This document shows positions 48,054 through 57,126 of a DNA stretch of 64,000 nt, one piece after another (the first letter of the stretch is position 1; every line of letters begins with the position of its first letter). The position numbers and the translations under genes were made by a program. The notes beneath the pieces are model-generated. The model was not told the DNA's origin. It ran no database searches and saw only the letters and a list, made by a program, of their open reading frames with translations. Source of the DNA: Erwinia sp. E_sp_B01_1 (lineage in GTDB: Bacteria; Pseudomonadota; Gammaproteobacteria; Enterobacterales; Enterobacteriaceae); the NCBI RefSeq assembly GCF_036865545.1, contig NZ_CP142208.1, forward strand, positions 1,426,001-1,490,000, in the 5' to 3' direction.

Positions 48054-50078
48054 ATGAGCAAAGTCTTTAAACTCAACTCCGATTTCAAACCCTCCGGTGA
48101 CCAGCCCGAGGCTATCCGTCGCCTTGAAGAGGGACTGGAAGACGGGCTGGCGCATCAGACGCTGCTCGGGGTCACCGGCTCTGGTAAAACCTTTACCGTG
48201 GCCAACGTCATTGCCGATCTGAATCGCCCGACGATGGTACTGGCACCCAACAAAACCCTGGCCGCGCAGCTCTATGGCGAGATGAAAGAGTTTTTCCCGG
48301 ATAACGCGGTGGAGTATTTCGTCTCCTACTACGACTATTATCAGCCGGAAGCCTACGTCCCAAGCTCTGACACCTTTATCGAAAAGGATGCGTCGGTGAA
48401 CGAACACATCGAGCAGATGCGTCTCTCTGCCACCAAAGCGTTGCTGGAGCGGCGGGATGTGATAGTGGTGGCTTCGGTCTCGGCTATTTACGGTCTGGGC
48501 GATCCGGACCTCTATCTGAAGATGATGCTGCACCTGTCGCGCGGCATGGTGATTGACCAGCGCGCGATCCTGCGCCGGCTGTCAGAATTGCAGTACACCC
48601 GTAACGATCAGGCTTTCCAGCGTGGCACCTTCCGCGTGCGGGGCGAGGTGATCGATATCTTCCCGGCGGAATCTGACGACTATGCGCTGCGCGTTGAGCT
48701 GTTTGATGAAGAGGTGGAACGTCTGTCGATCTTTGATCCGCTCACCGGGCAGGTCAGTTCAATCGTGCCGCGTTACACCATCTACCCTAAAACGCACTAC
48801 GTTACGCCGCGCGAGCGCATCCTACAGGCGATGGAAGAGATAAAGGTGGAGCTGGCCGATCGCCGCAAAGTGCTGATGGCCAACAACAAGCTGCTGGAAG
48901 AGCAGCGCATCTCGCAGCGTACGCAGTTTGACCTGGAAATGATGAATGAGCTGGGCTACTGCTCAGGCATTGAAAACTACTCGCGCTACCTCTCTGCCCG
49001 TGGGCCAGGCGAAGCGCCTCCCACGCTGTTTGATTATCTGCCTGCGGATGGCCTGCTGGTGATTGATGAATCCCACGTTACCATCCCACAGATAGGCGGC
49101 ATGTATAAGGGTGACCGCGCAAGGAAAGAGACGCTGGTGGAGTATGGTTTCCGTCTGCCCTCCGCGCTGGATAACCGCCCGATGAAGTTTGAGGAGTTTG
49201 AGGGGCTTGCTCCCCAGACGATCTATGTTTCCGCCACGCCTGGCAATTACGAGCTGGAAAAATCGGGTGGCGATGTGGTCGATCAGGTTGTGCGGCCTAC
49301 CGGCCTGCTGGACCCACTAATTGAAGTGCGTCCGGTAGCCACCCAGGTTGATGACCTGCTGTCGGAGATCCGTAAGCGGGCAGCGATTGATGAACGCGTG
49401 CTGGTCACGGTACTGACCAAGCGCATGGCGGAAGATTTAACCGAGTATCTGACCGAACATGGCGAGCGCGTACGCTATCTGCACTCAGATATCGACACCG
49501 TTGAGCGCGTGGAAATTATTCGCGATCTGCGTCTGGGTAAATTCGATGTGCTGGTGGGTATTAACCTGTTGAGGGAAGGGCTGGATATGCCGGAGGTTTC
49601 CCTGGTCGCTATCCTGGATGCGGATAAAGAAGGCTTCCTGCGTTCAGAACGCTCGCTGATCCAGACCATTGGTCGCGCCGCACGTAACATCAACGGTAAA
49701 GCTATTCTCTACGGCGATAAAATCACGCCGTCGATGTTCAGAGCCATTGGTGAAACGGAACGTCGCCGCGAGAAGCAGGAAATTTACAACGCTGAGAACG
49801 GCATCGTACCGCAGGGGCTTAACAAGAAAATCGCTGATATTCTTGAGCTTGGGCAGGGGCTTAACAAGAACAAAACCAAAGGGCGTGGCAAAACTTCCCG
49901 CACCATTGTGGAAGATGATGCACAGCCGGTGGATCTCTCGCCGAAAGGGCTGCAGAAAAAAATCCACGAGCTGGAGGCCAGAATGCAGCAGCATGCGCAG
50001 AACCTGGAGTTTGAAGAGGCCGCTAACGTGCGCGATCAGCTGCATCAAATCCGTGAGCTGTTTATTGCGGCTTCATAG
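48054..50078 (+). CDS. uvrB: Excinuclease ABC subunit B
   Basis: Damage-verification helicase-like subunit of nucleotide excision repair. 674 residues (E. coli 673). Walker A is [14 protein letters not shown]. The beta-hairpin region is [20 protein letters not shown]. Helicase motifs include [20 protein letters not shown] and [12 protein letters not shown]. The C-terminal UVR/UvrC-contact domain ends [20 protein letters not shown]. It is transcribed alone with a LexA-like box upstream. Confidence 0.98.
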   Translation: MSKVFKLNSDFKPSGDQPEAIRRLEEGLEDGLAHQTLLGVTGSGKTFTVANVIADLNRPTMVLAPNKTLAAQLYGEMKEFFPDNAVEYFVSYYDYYQPEAYVPSSDTFIEKDASVNEHIEQMRLSATKALLERRDVIVVASVSAIYGLGDPDLYLKMMLHLSRGMVIDQRAILRRLSELQYTRNDQAFQRGTFRVRGEVIDIFPAESDDYALRVELFDEEVERLSIFDPLTGQVSSIVPRYTIYPKTHYVTPRERILQAMEEIKVELADRRKVLMANNKLLEEQRISQRTQFDLEMMNELGYCSGIENYSRYLSARGPGEAPPTLFDYLPADGLLVIDESHVTIPQIGGMYKGDRARKETLVEYGFRLPSALDNRPMKFEEFEGLAPQTIYVSATPGNYELEKSGGDVVDQVVRPTGLLDPLIEVRPVATQVDDLLSEIRKRAAIDERVLVTVLTKRMAEDLTEYLTEHGERVRYLHSDIDTVERVEIIRDLRLGKFDVLVGINLLREGLDMPEVSLVAILDADKEGFLRSERSLIQTIGRAARNINGKAILYGDKITPSMFRAIGETERRREKQEIYNAENGIVPQGLNKKIADILELGQGLNKNKTKGRGKTSRTIVEDDAQPVDLSPKGLQKKIHELEARMQQHAQNLEFEEAANVRDQLHQIRELFIAAS

Positions 50079-50184
50079 GCTGGTGCGGCGCAGTGAGGTA
50101 ATTTTCTGTGTCGGGTGCGGTGGGCGATGACAGCTTAAAGCCTGACACGGATGCTGATGCAGACGGCTGTTATTCTGGCTGATT

Positions 50185-50217
50185 GCAGCGGGCAGGGTAA
50201 ATCTCCCCGCTGCTTTT
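50185..50217 (+). terminator. Intrinsic terminator of uvrB
   Basis: Stem GCAGCGGG/CCCGCTGC (50185-50192 with 50206-50213), 13-base loop, followed by TTTTA. It may also help end the convergent yvcK transcript. Confidence 0.75.
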
Positions 50218-50229
50218 AATGCCGGATCG

Positions 50230-51138
50230 TCACCTGATCGCCTGAATGGCATGCTCCAGCGCAATATGCAGCAGCTGGCGGTCGTGCCGGTACTTGATAT
50301 CGGCAGCCTCCAGCGGCTCCTGAATAATCAGCCGGTCGCTGACACCACTGACATCCACCGATGGCCCAACCACCACAGCATCTATCACTTTCTTACCGAT
50401 ATATTTTTCCATCATCGCCAGCTTACCTGCCAGCGTCTGCTGCGCTGCCGCCGGGCTGAGCTCCCTGCCCAGATTACCAATAAATACCATAGTGGCTGGC
50501 GTACGGCGCAGAGCCTGAGCCATATCCGGCATCAGCAGCACCGGCATCAGGCTGGTATAGAAGCTGCCGGGGCCAATCAGAATGAGATCCGCTTCGGCCA
50601 CCGCTTCAATGGCTTCACGGGTGGCGCTGACGTTAGGCGACAGCATCATCTCCTGCGGCGGAAGCTGCATCTGATCGATTTCCGTTTCGCCGTAAACCTG
50701 ATTACCTTCGCTATCGACCGCCACTAAATCCACCGGCTGCTCTGACATCGGGATCAAAAAGGCATCGACCTTAAGCAGGTTACGGATCAGATTGATCGCT
50801 TCAAAAGGACGCACGCTGAGATGATCCAGCGCTTTCAGCATCAGATTCCCCAGGTTATGGCCTGAAAGTTCGCCATTGCCGGTAAAACGGTATTCAAACA
50901 TTGCTGATGCCACGCTGGGTTCGGCAATCAGCTGATTCAGGCAGTTACGCATATCTCCCCAGGCAATGCCGCCTTCGGAGCGACGGATCCGGCCTGTGGA
51001 TCCGCCATTATCTGTGGTCGTTACAATACCGGTAAGACGGGATCCCAAAGGGGAAAGGGCGGACATCACACGGCCCAGACCGTGTCCACCCCCTAAAGCC
51101 ACCACTCTGTCGAGATCGGCTAATGTGCGATTACGCAT
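50230..51138 (-). CDS. ybhK: YvcK/CofD-like (gluconeogenesis factor) family protein YbhK
   Basis: 302 residues from the ATG at 51138, which has AAGGATTTTC upstream; a start at 51177 adds 13 residues without homology. It aligns throughout with E. coli YbhK. Nucleotide-sugar or Rossmann-like motifs: [50 protein letters not shown] and [16 protein letters not shown]. In Bacillus the homologue YvcK binds UDP-sugars and affects cell shape and carbon metabolism; the enterobacterial role is unclear. It is divergent from moaA. Confidence 0.94.
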   Translation of the reverse strand: MRNRTLADLDRVVALGGGHGLGRVMSALSPLGSRLTGIVTTTDNGGSTGRIRRSEGGIAWGDMRNCLNQLIAEPSVASAMFEYRFTGNGELSGHNLGNLMLKALDHLSVRPFEAINLIRNLLKVDAFLIPMSEQPVDLVAVDSEGNQVYGETEIDQMQLPPQEMMLSPNVSATREAIEAVAEADLILIGPGSFYTSLMPVLLMPDMAQALRRTPATMVFIGNLGRELSPAAAQQTLAGKLAMMEKYIGKKVIDAVVVGPSVDVSGVSDRLIIQEPLEAADIKYRHDRQLLHIALEHAIQAIR

Positions 51139-51232
51139 GAAAATCCTTTGTTTATTCAGTCTTGAGTGCAGCCCCATGCCGGGGGCTGTGCGTCTATTTT
51201 AGCGTAAATTGCGCTTAAAATACGCCAAAAAT

Positions 51233-51256
51233 CGTTATATATCAAAATACATAGCG
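51233..51256 (+). promoter_or_regulatory. ModE box upstream of moaABCDE
   Basis: CGTTATAT-N8-ACATAGCG has the same 24-base layout as the modA box in this window, with one arm base changed. It lies about 185 bases before moaA, ahead of the riboswitch leader. In E. coli ModE activates moaA from a similar position. Confidence 0.82.
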
Positions 51257-51294
51257 AAACTCAGTTCTGGTAACACCCGAGGTTTAGCAGTAGA

Positions 51295-51440
51295 ATTTTC
51301 TCACCAAGATCTACCGGTGTTCGGTAAATCACACTTAGCCCTTGTACCTACGTCTGCGGATAGGGTGCTTTGGCCGCAACCACGTGTTGCCAGGGTGCAG
51401 AAAGAAATGCCTGCATCTCCCGTTTTGGAAAGGTGTTCTG
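51295..51440 (+). promoter_or_regulatory. Molybdenum cofactor (Moco) riboswitch leader of moaA
   Basis: The leader contains GGCCGCAACCACGTGTTGCC, GGGTGCAGAAAGAAATGCCT and CTCCCGTTTTGGAAAGGTGT directly before the GTG start. This closely follows the Moco RNA motif leader of E. coli moaA as I recall it, where Moco represses moaA translation. Boundaries are approximate; I did not fold it. Confidence 0.8.
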
Positions 51441-52427
51441 GTGTCACAATTTACTGATAACTTCGATCGCAAGTTCTATTACCTGCGTCTGTCGATCACA
51501 GACGTCTGCAACTTTCGTTGCAACTACTGCCTGCCTGACGGCTACAAGCCTCACGGGGGAACCAATAAAAGCTTCCTGTCGCTGGATGAGATCCGGCGTG
51601 TCACCCGTGCCTTTGCGGCTGCGGGCACAGAAAAAGTGCGCCTGACCGGGGGCGAACCCTCTCTGCGGCGTGACTTTACCGATATCATCGCTGCCGTACG
51701 CGAAAACAGCGCCATCCGCCAACTGGCCGTGACCACCAATGGTTACCGGCTGGCACGCGATGTCGCCAAATGGCGCGATGCCGGTCTCACCGCGCTGAAC
51801 GTCAGCATCGACAGTCTGGATGCCCGCCAGTTTCACGCCATTACCGGACAGGACAAGTTTCACCAGGTCATGCAGGGGATCGACGCCGCTTTTGAGGCGG
51901 GGTTCAGCAAGGTGAAAGTCAATACCGTGCTGATGCGCGACATTAATCATAATAGTCTGCAAACCTTCCTGGAGTGGATCCGTACACGTCCGGTTCAGCT
52001 ACGCTTTATCGAGCTGATGGAAACGGGCGACGGCGGCGATCTGTTCCGCAATCATCATGTCTCTGGTGAAGTGATCCGCGATCGTCTGCTGATGCAGGGA
52101 TGGATCCGTCAGGTCAGCGAACGCAGTGCCGGACCTGCACAGGTTTTCCGTCATCCTGACTATCAGGGTGAAATTGGCCTGATCATGCCTTATGAAAAAG
52201 ATTTCTGCGCCACCTGTAACCGTCTGCGCGTTTCCGCCACCGGGAAACTCCACCTCTGCCTGTTTGGCGATGGCGGCGTTTCCCTGCGGGATTTATTGCA
52301 AAACGACGGTCAGCAGCAGGAGCTGCAGGAACGTATTGCCGCCAGCCTGAGAACCAAAAAGCAGACGCATTTTCTGCATCAGGGCAACACCGGCATTACG
52401 CAAAACCTCTCTTATATCGGCGGTTAA
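51441..52427 (+). CDS. moaA: GTP 3',8-cyclase MoaA
   Basis: Radical-SAM enzyme converting GTP to 3',8-cyclo-GTP, the first step of molybdopterin synthesis. The GTG at 51441 follows GGAAAGGTGTTCTG and gives 328 residues (E. coli 329), beginning [20 protein letters not shown]. The N-terminal cluster is CNFRCNYC (C23, C27, C30), the C-terminal cluster [18 protein letters not shown], and the GG tail is present (NLSYIGG). A longer reading from 51342 would translate the riboswitch and is rejected. Confidence 0.97.
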   Translation: MSQFTDNFDRKFYYLRLSITDVCNFRCNYCLPDGYKPHGGTNKSFLSLDEIRRVTRAFAAAGTEKVRLTGGEPSLRRDFTDIIAAVRENSAIRQLAVTTNGYRLARDVAKWRDAGLTALNVSIDSLDARQFHAITGQDKFHQVMQGIDAAFEAGFSKVKVNTVLMRDINHNSLQTFLEWIRTRPVQLRFIELMETGDGGDLFRNHHVSGEVIRDRLLMQGWIRQVSERSAGPAQVFRHPDYQGEIGLIMPYEKDFCATCNRLRVSATGKLHLCLFGDGGVSLRDLLQNDGQQQELQERIAASLRTKKQTHFLHQGNTGITQNLSYIGG

Positions 52428-52444
52428 CACTAAGGACGTTAAAA

Positions 52445-52960
52445 ATGGGCAAACCTTCTGCGGAATTTATCCCGCTCAATGTCGCTGTACTCACCGTTTC
52501 AGACAGCCGCGATGCGGCCAGTGACAGCTCAGGTGATTACCTGCGCGAAGCCGTGACTGAAGCGGGCCATCAGGTGCTGGATCACGCGCTGATAAAAGAC
52601 GATCGCTACCGTATTCGTGCCGTGGTCTCAAGCTGGATAGCCAGCCGCGATGTGCAAGTGGTGCTGATCAACGGCGGCACCGGGTTCAACAGCAAAAACA
52701 GCACTCCGGAAGCCTTGCTGCCGCTGTTCGATCGCGAAATTGAAGGGTTCGGCGAACTGTTTCGCATGGTCTCTTATGAAGAAATCGGCACCTCGACATT
52801 ACAGTCCCGTGCCGTCGCTGGCGTGGCGAATCAGACGGTGATCTTCGCCGTCCCCGGTTCAACCGGTGCCTGCCAGAGCGCGTGGGAGCGGATTATTCAG
52901 GAGCAGCTTGATGCCCGCACCCGTCCCTGTAATTTTGTCTCGCATGTGAAGAAGCCCTGA
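52445..52960 (+). CDS. moaB: Molybdopterin adenylyltransferase-type protein MoaB
   Basis: 171 residues (E. coli 170), MogA/MoaB fold. Motifs: VAVLTVSDSRDAASDSSGDY, INGGTGFNSKNSTPEALLPL and FRMVSYEEIGTSTLQSRAVAG. In E. coli MoaB is dispensable because MogA does the adenylylation, so the gene's exact contribution is uncertain. It lies 17 bases after moaA and abuts moaC. Confidence 0.96.
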   Translation: MGKPSAEFIPLNVAVLTVSDSRDAASDSSGDYLREAVTEAGHQVLDHALIKDDRYRIRAVVSSWIASRDVQVVLINGGTGFNSKNSTPEALLPLFDREIEGFGELFRMVSYEEIGTSTLQSRAVAGVANQTVIFAVPGSTGACQSAWERIIQEQLDARTRPCNFVSHVKKP

Positions 52961-53446
52961 ATGTCACAACTTACCCACATCAATGCCTCTGGTGAGGCAC
53001 ATATGGTGGATGTTTCCGCCAAAACCGACAGCGTGCGCGAAGCCCGCGCAGAAGCTTTTGTGAAGATGCACCCTGAGACGCTGAAGATGATCGTTGACGG
53101 CAGCCATCACAAAGGCGATGTGTTTGCTACCGCCCGCATCGCCGGTATTCAGGCCGCCAAGCGCACCTGGGAACTGATCCCGCTCTGCCATCCGCTGTTG
53201 CTGAGCAAAGTGGAAGTGACGCTGACCGCTGACGAGGCTAACAGCCAGGTTCGTATCGAGACTCTGTGTCGTCTCACCGGGAAAACCGGCGTGGAGATGG
53301 AGGCTTTAACCGCGGCCAGCGTTGCCGCGCTGACCATTTACGATATGTGCAAAGCGGTGCAGAAAGACATCAGCATTGAACAGTGCCGTTTACTCAGTAA
53401 AAGCGGCGGCAAATCGGGTGATTTTCAGGCGGTGCCTCATGATTAA
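52961..53446 (+). CDS. moaC: Cyclic pyranopterin monophosphate synthase MoaC
   Basis: Converts 3',8-cyclo-GTP to cyclic pyranopterin monophosphate. 161 residues, the E. coli length. Active-site parts: [40 protein letters not shown] and [20 protein letters not shown] followed by CKAVQKD. The ATG follows the moaB stop without a gap and the stop overlaps moaD by eight bases. Confidence 0.97.
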   Translation: MSQLTHINASGEAHMVDVSAKTDSVREARAEAFVKMHPETLKMIVDGSHHKGDVFATARIAGIQAAKRTWELIPLCHPLLLSKVEVTLTADEANSQVRIETLCRLTGKTGVEMEALTAASVAALTIYDMCKAVQKDISIEQCRLLSKSGGKSGDFQAVPHD

Positions 53447-53684
53447 CGTGCTGTTTTTTGCTCAAATCCGCGAGCTGGTTGGCACGGCGAGCGTCACCAT
53501 GACGCAGGATTACGCTACGGTCGACGCGTTAAGAACAGCGCTGGCCTCTAAAGGCGATCGCTGGGCGCTGGCGCTGGAGTCCGGCAAGGTACTCTCTGCG
53601 GTCAATCAGACGCTGGTTTCGCCCCAGCACGCGCTGCAGGCGGGTGATGAGGTGGCGTTCTTCCCACCGGTGACCGGAGGCTGA
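53439..53684 (+). CDS. moaD: Molybdopterin synthase sulfur carrier subunit MoaD
   Basis: Ubiquitin-like small subunit of molybdopterin synthase whose C-terminal thiocarboxylate donates sulfur. The ATG at 53439 gives 81 residues, as in E. coli ([20 protein letters not shown]). The required C-terminal GG is present (FFPPVTGG). It overlaps moaC by eight bases and leads into moaE one base after its stop. Confidence 0.96.
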   Translation: MINVLFFAQIRELVGTASVTMTQDYATVDALRTALASKGDRWALALESGKVLSAVNQTLVSPQHALQAGDEVAFFPPVTGG

Positions 53685-53685
53685 A

Positions 53686-54138
53686 ATGGAAACGCGAATC
53701 AGAGTAGGCACAGAGCCGTTCGATATGGGCGAAGAGTATCGCTGGCTGGCGGCTTGTGATGAAGATGGCGCGGTAGTGACCTTTACCGGCAAAGTCCGCA
53801 ACCACAATCTGGGCGATAACGTTTCTGCCCTGACGCTGGAGCACTATCCAGGCATGACCGAAAAAGCGCTGGCGGAGATTGTCACTGAAGCGCGTGAGCG
53901 CTGGCCGATGCAGCGCGTTACGGTCATTCACCGAATCGGCGAGCTGTTCCCTGGCGATGAAATTGTGATGGTCGGCGTCAGTGGGGCACACCGTGGGGGA
54001 GCCTTTGCGGCCGCTGAATTTATTATGGATTACCTGAAAACCCGCGCGCCGTTCTGGAAGCGTGAAGCGACGCCGGAAGGCGACCGCTGGGTGGAATCCC
54101 GCGACAGCGATCGCCAGTCGGCGGCACGCTGGGAATAA
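53686..54138 (+). CDS. moaE: Molybdopterin synthase catalytic subunit MoaE
   Basis: Large subunit of molybdopterin synthase, adding two sulfurs to precursor Z. 150 residues, the E. coli length. Motifs: FTGKVRNHNLGDNVSALTLE, HYPGMTEKAL, IGELFPGDEIVMVGVSGAHR and the lysine-containing APFWKREATPEGDRWVE. It is the last gene of moaABCDE. Confidence 0.97.
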   Translation: METRIRVGTEPFDMGEEYRWLAACDEDGAVVTFTGKVRNHNLGDNVSALTLEHYPGMTEKALAEIVTEARERWPMQRVTVIHRIGELFPGDEIVMVGVSGAHRGGAFAAAEFIMDYLKTRAPFWKREATPEGDRWVESRDSDRQSAARWE

Positions 54139-54146
54139 CGTCATCT

Positions 54147-54182
54147 GTCCCGGAGAGCGTGCCTTCCGGGACCTTCATCTTT
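54147..54182 (+). terminator. Probable terminator of moaABCDE
   Basis: Stem GTCCCGGA/TCCGGGAC (54147-54154 with 54165-54172), 10-base loop, followed by CTTCATCTTT, a weak T-rich tail. Confidence 0.6.
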
Positions 54183-54598
54183 AGCTGAAAATGTTTTTCC
54201 TGACCTGAGTTAACGCGCTTAATGTGTCTGATGAGTTAATTTTTTCTTAATTTAAATTTAATTATAATATTGTTATGTTTTATTTTATAAGTGCATATGC
54301 AATAAAAATAATATTATGTTAATTTTAAATTTTTATTTATGTTTTGACGCTTTTACCGAGTTAAGTCATACTTCCCGCCGTAATGATAACTATAAACCCG
54401 GGCTGATATTATAGTCTCCTGTCATCACTTCTGGTGACTGGGGTCATTCAGTTGAAACAGCCCTGCGTTAACTTTTCTGCAATCCAAATGCTTTGTCGGG
54501 AACGTGCAGCCAGGTTATTTCCGGCTCAGGATTAGCAGAAATATCTGAAAGGATTAATTGTGTTCATAAAATGCAATTGATTATTCCAAAGGTGAGAA
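54183..54598. other. Very AT-rich intergenic region before the secreted-protein gene
   Basis: About 416 bases with no supportable gene. The part from about 54235 to 54345 is almost only A and T (runs such as TTTTTTCTTAATTTAAATTT), unlike the rest of the window. Such tracts usually bind H-NS and mark horizontally acquired, silenced genes. The promoter of the following gene is presumably in or after it; none was assigned. Confidence 0.7.
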
Positions 54599-55402
54599 AT
54601 GAAAGCTTTCAAACACTGTTCAGCAATTTACTCTCTATTTTTATTCAGACATTTTACCCGGCATTATTTTCCACGCTTTACCTTTTATAAAAAAGTCGGG
54701 TTGATTTGTACCGGGTTGCTCTCCTTCAGTAGCCAGAGCGCAGATCTTATCGTGAATCTCCCTTCAAAAGGCTCAGCATCCTATCGCGCCTCAAGCAGGC
54801 CCCCCGCAGGCGGCTCCTGGAGATTATGGTGTGCCGCTCTCGGTACCATTGCTTATAACGTCTCTATTGAGATGTCCGGAAAGCCCCAATCCAGAACCGT
54901 TTGCAATACCAACACCGGGAATACGGGGCCGCTGGTGCAAGGGACATTCAATGCTTCGGGGACTATCGATGCTTATGCAGCCAGCAGTCCCGGGATCTCC
55001 GTCAGATTTAAAATTGTCTCCGATGATGGCAAAAGAGACTACGTTGGCTTGTCTGATATTTCAGTCAGCAAATCTTTATCCTGTGGCTCCAGCGTGAAGA
55101 GCGTCGAACTGGGCGAACTTTATCAGGGAGTAAACTACACAGCTGAGCTGGAGATTACTAAAACGGGAAAAGGTCAGGTTACTTTCAAAGGCAGCGATCT
55201 TCTCAGTGATGGTGTTGTGCACCTGGGGGGGCAAAATACGGGTATTCTGGTTTATCCCACCGACAAAGGCACGTTCAGCTCTGGCGCCTCCTGGTTTTCC
55301 AGCGGCGACAGAACCAGCATTCCGCTGGCTGTTACCGTGAACTCAAACGCATTATCGGGAAGCTGGACCTCCACACTCAATGCCGTTCTGACCTGCGAGT
55401 AG
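54599..55402 (+). CDS. Secreted protein of unknown function (possible adhesin or fimbrial-like fold)
   Basis: 267 residues from an ATG preceded by AAAGGTGAGAA. The N-terminus is a long charged and aromatic stretch (about 30 residues), then a hydrophobic signal (KKVGLICTGLLSFSSQSA) with likely cleavage before DLIVNLPSKG. The mature protein is Ser/Thr/Gly rich, looks all-beta, and has four cysteines (LWCAALG, TVCNTN, SLSCGSS, LTCE) that could form two disulfides. The C-terminal half (SVELGELYQGVNYTAELEIT; SWTSTLNAVLTCE) has the flavour of pilus or adhesin domains. No chaperone or usher gene is near. I do not recognise the family. Confidence 0.7.
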   Translation: MKAFKHCSAIYSLFLFRHFTRHYFPRFTFYKKVGLICTGLLSFSSQSADLIVNLPSKGSASYRASSRPPAGGSWRLWCAALGTIAYNVSIEMSGKPQSRTVCNTNTGNTGPLVQGTFNASGTIDAYAASSPGISVRFKIVSDDGKRDYVGLSDISVSKSLSCGSSVKSVELGELYQGVNYTAELEITKTGKGQVTFKGSDLLSDGVVHLGGQNTGILVYPTDKGTFSSGASWFSSGDRTSIPLAVTVNSNALSGSWTSTLNAVLTCE

Positions 55403-55483
55403 TCTTGAGAAATTCCCGCTCTCTGATGGCATCCTGCCGCCGGGCTGTGTACCCTCAGGGCAAGTTAAATTGCAAGGAACGTT

Positions 55484-56572
55484 ATGGCTGCCCTGAACCG
55501 TCTTTCTCTGTTGGGTTTATTGGTGCTGGCAGGCTGTAGCAGCCAGCCTGAGAAACAGATCCCCGAGCGGCAACCCGCCGATGTTAAAGCGCAAATCGCC
55601 CGGTTGTTGCCCGCAAAGGTCAGCGATCGTCAGGGCTGGACCAATGATATCTTCGCCACGTTTAACGGTCAGGGGCTGGATCCCTCCGTGTCAAATCTCT
55701 GTTCCGTCATCGCCGTTGCCGATCAGGAGTCCACCTTCAGTGCGGATGCTGGCGTGCCGGGCCTGCCAAAAATTGCCTGGGGTGAAATTGACCGTCGGGC
55801 AGGCAAATTACATATCCCCTCTTTTGTGGTTCGCACCGCGCTGATGATTAAATCCCCGAACGGTAAAAGCTACACATCAAGACTGGACAACGTGCGCAGT
55901 GAAAAAGAGCTGAGCGCCATTTTTGATGATTTTATCAATATGGTGCCGATGGGGCAGACGCTGTTTGGCAACCTCAACCCCATTCATACCGGGGGGCCAA
56001 TGCAGGTGAGCATTGAGTTTGCCGAAGCCCATGCCAAAGGCTATCCGTATCCGATCGATGGCTCGATTCGTCGTGAGGTGTTTACCCGTCGCGGTGGCGT
56101 CTGGTTTGGCACGATGCATTTACTGGGATATCCGGCAGATTACAGCCGCCAGATTTACCGCTTTGCCGATTTCAATGCCGGATGGTATGCCAGCCGGAAT
56201 GCGGCATTCCAGGCGGCGGTTTCACGGCTAAGTGGGATAAAGCTGGCGCTGGACGGTGATCTGATTCAGTACGGTTCTGACACGGCGGGTTCAACAGAGC
56301 TGGCCGTGCGCACGCTGGGCAAACGTCTGGATATGAGCGACCGGACTATCCGCAATGCCCTGGAAAAAGGTGACAGCGAGGCGTTTGCAAAAACCGATCT
56401 CTGGAAACAGGTGTTCGCCCTGGCCGATAAAAATGGTGGCAAGCGCCAGCCCAGAGAGATGCTGCCCGGCATTAAACTCGAAAGCCCCAAAATCACCCGT
56501 AATCTGACCACCGCCTGGTTCGCGCAGCGCGTGGATGGCCGTTACCAGAATTGTCTGGCTCGCGGAAAATAA
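55484..56572 (+). CDS. DUF1615-family lipoprotein
   Basis: 362-residue predicted lipoprotein with signal MAALNRLSLLGLLVLAGC and acylated C18. The body, starting at IARLLPAKVSDRQGWTNDIF and including VIAVADQESTFSADAGVPGL and MVPMGQTLFGNLNPIHTGGP, is the DUF1615 family. The glutamate in ADQES and the general layout suggest a lysozyme-like relation, which is inference. Position after Ser20 and whether inner or outer membrane is uncertain. It stands alone, 81 bases after the secreted protein gene. Confidence 0.85.
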   Translation: MAALNRLSLLGLLVLAGCSSQPEKQIPERQPADVKAQIARLLPAKVSDRQGWTNDIFATFNGQGLDPSVSNLCSVIAVADQESTFSADAGVPGLPKIAWGEIDRRAGKLHIPSFVVRTALMIKSPNGKSYTSRLDNVRSEKELSAIFDDFINMVPMGQTLFGNLNPIHTGGPMQVSIEFAEAHAKGYPYPIDGSIRREVFTRRGGVWFGTMHLLGYPADYSRQIYRFADFNAGWYASRNAAFQAAVSRLSGIKLALDGDLIQYGSDTAGSTELAVRTLGKRLDMSDRTIRNALEKGDSEAFAKTDLWKQVFALADKNGGKRQPREMLPGIKLESPKITRNLTTAWFAQRVDGRYQNCLARGK

Positions 56573-56592
56573 TTCTCCGGCAGGGAAGTGAG

Positions 56593-56630
56593 AGGGCGCA
56601 GTTTCTGGTAACAGGCTGCCCTTTCATTTT
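56593..56630 (+). terminator. Possible terminator after the DUF1615 gene
   Basis: AGGGCGCAG...CTGCCCT can pair imperfectly around a GTAACAG-containing loop and is followed by TTCATTTT. Weak. Confidence 0.4.
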
Positions 56631-57126
56631 CTGGCTTTGAAATAATTTGCTCACTCCTTTTACCCCTCGCAGAACTTCAGCTGAAAACTGATATGTATTA
56701 ATTATTTTTTGATTAATTATTAGCACTCTCCATAATTTCATTTCTCTGTTCCTGCCTTAATTTTTATTAATTTCACATCTATTTAACGGGCGGGGGTCCC
56801 CGATCGCCTGGGGATATTTATCATTAAGTATCTATTGATTGGGGTTAATTGATCGCTTATAACATGCGGCGAATCAATAAGCACCTTCAGGTAGAGTTCC
56901 ACCCCGGATTGGGAATAAATTTTTTAAGCAGATATAAGTTTGATCTGAATCAAATCTAAGGCTGCTTTTAGTCTGGTTGCCATAAAGTATTTAACGAATA
57001 CGTCGATATAAATTCTCCCTTATCAGGATGGTAAGAGGGACAAGGCTAAGGACCAGCAGGGAGCCTGATTGATTAAGGCCCGCCATGCAATGGAACAGTA
57101 ATCAGTGCATACCAAGGAGAGTTATC
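56631..57126 (+). promoter_or_regulatory. Long AT-rich leader of the autotransporter gene
   Basis: About 500 bases without a supportable gene. It contains AT-rich stretches (56690-56780), a perfect FNR site at 56940-56953 and a CATAAAGTAT stretch (56981-56990) that could supply the -10 region. The leader ends in AAGGAGAGTTATC before the chosen start. Confidence 0.6.
56940..56953. promoter_or_regulatory. Perfect FNR-box upstream of the autotransporter
   Basis: TTGAT-CTGA-ATCAA matches the FNR consensus TTGAT-N4-ATCAA at all ten positions. It lies 174 bases before the start codon and about 40 bases before a plausible -10, the class II activator position. It would couple adhesin expression to oxygen limitation. 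Confidence 0.72.

Noticed and set aside
51342..51440. N-terminal extension of moaA
   Set aside because: It would translate the riboswitch leader. The GTG at 51441 restores the family N-terminus and has a ribosome site.
54493..54690. 65-codon frame before the secreted-protein gene
   Set aside because: It overlaps the better-supported 54599 gene, has no ribosome site and contains no conserved feature.
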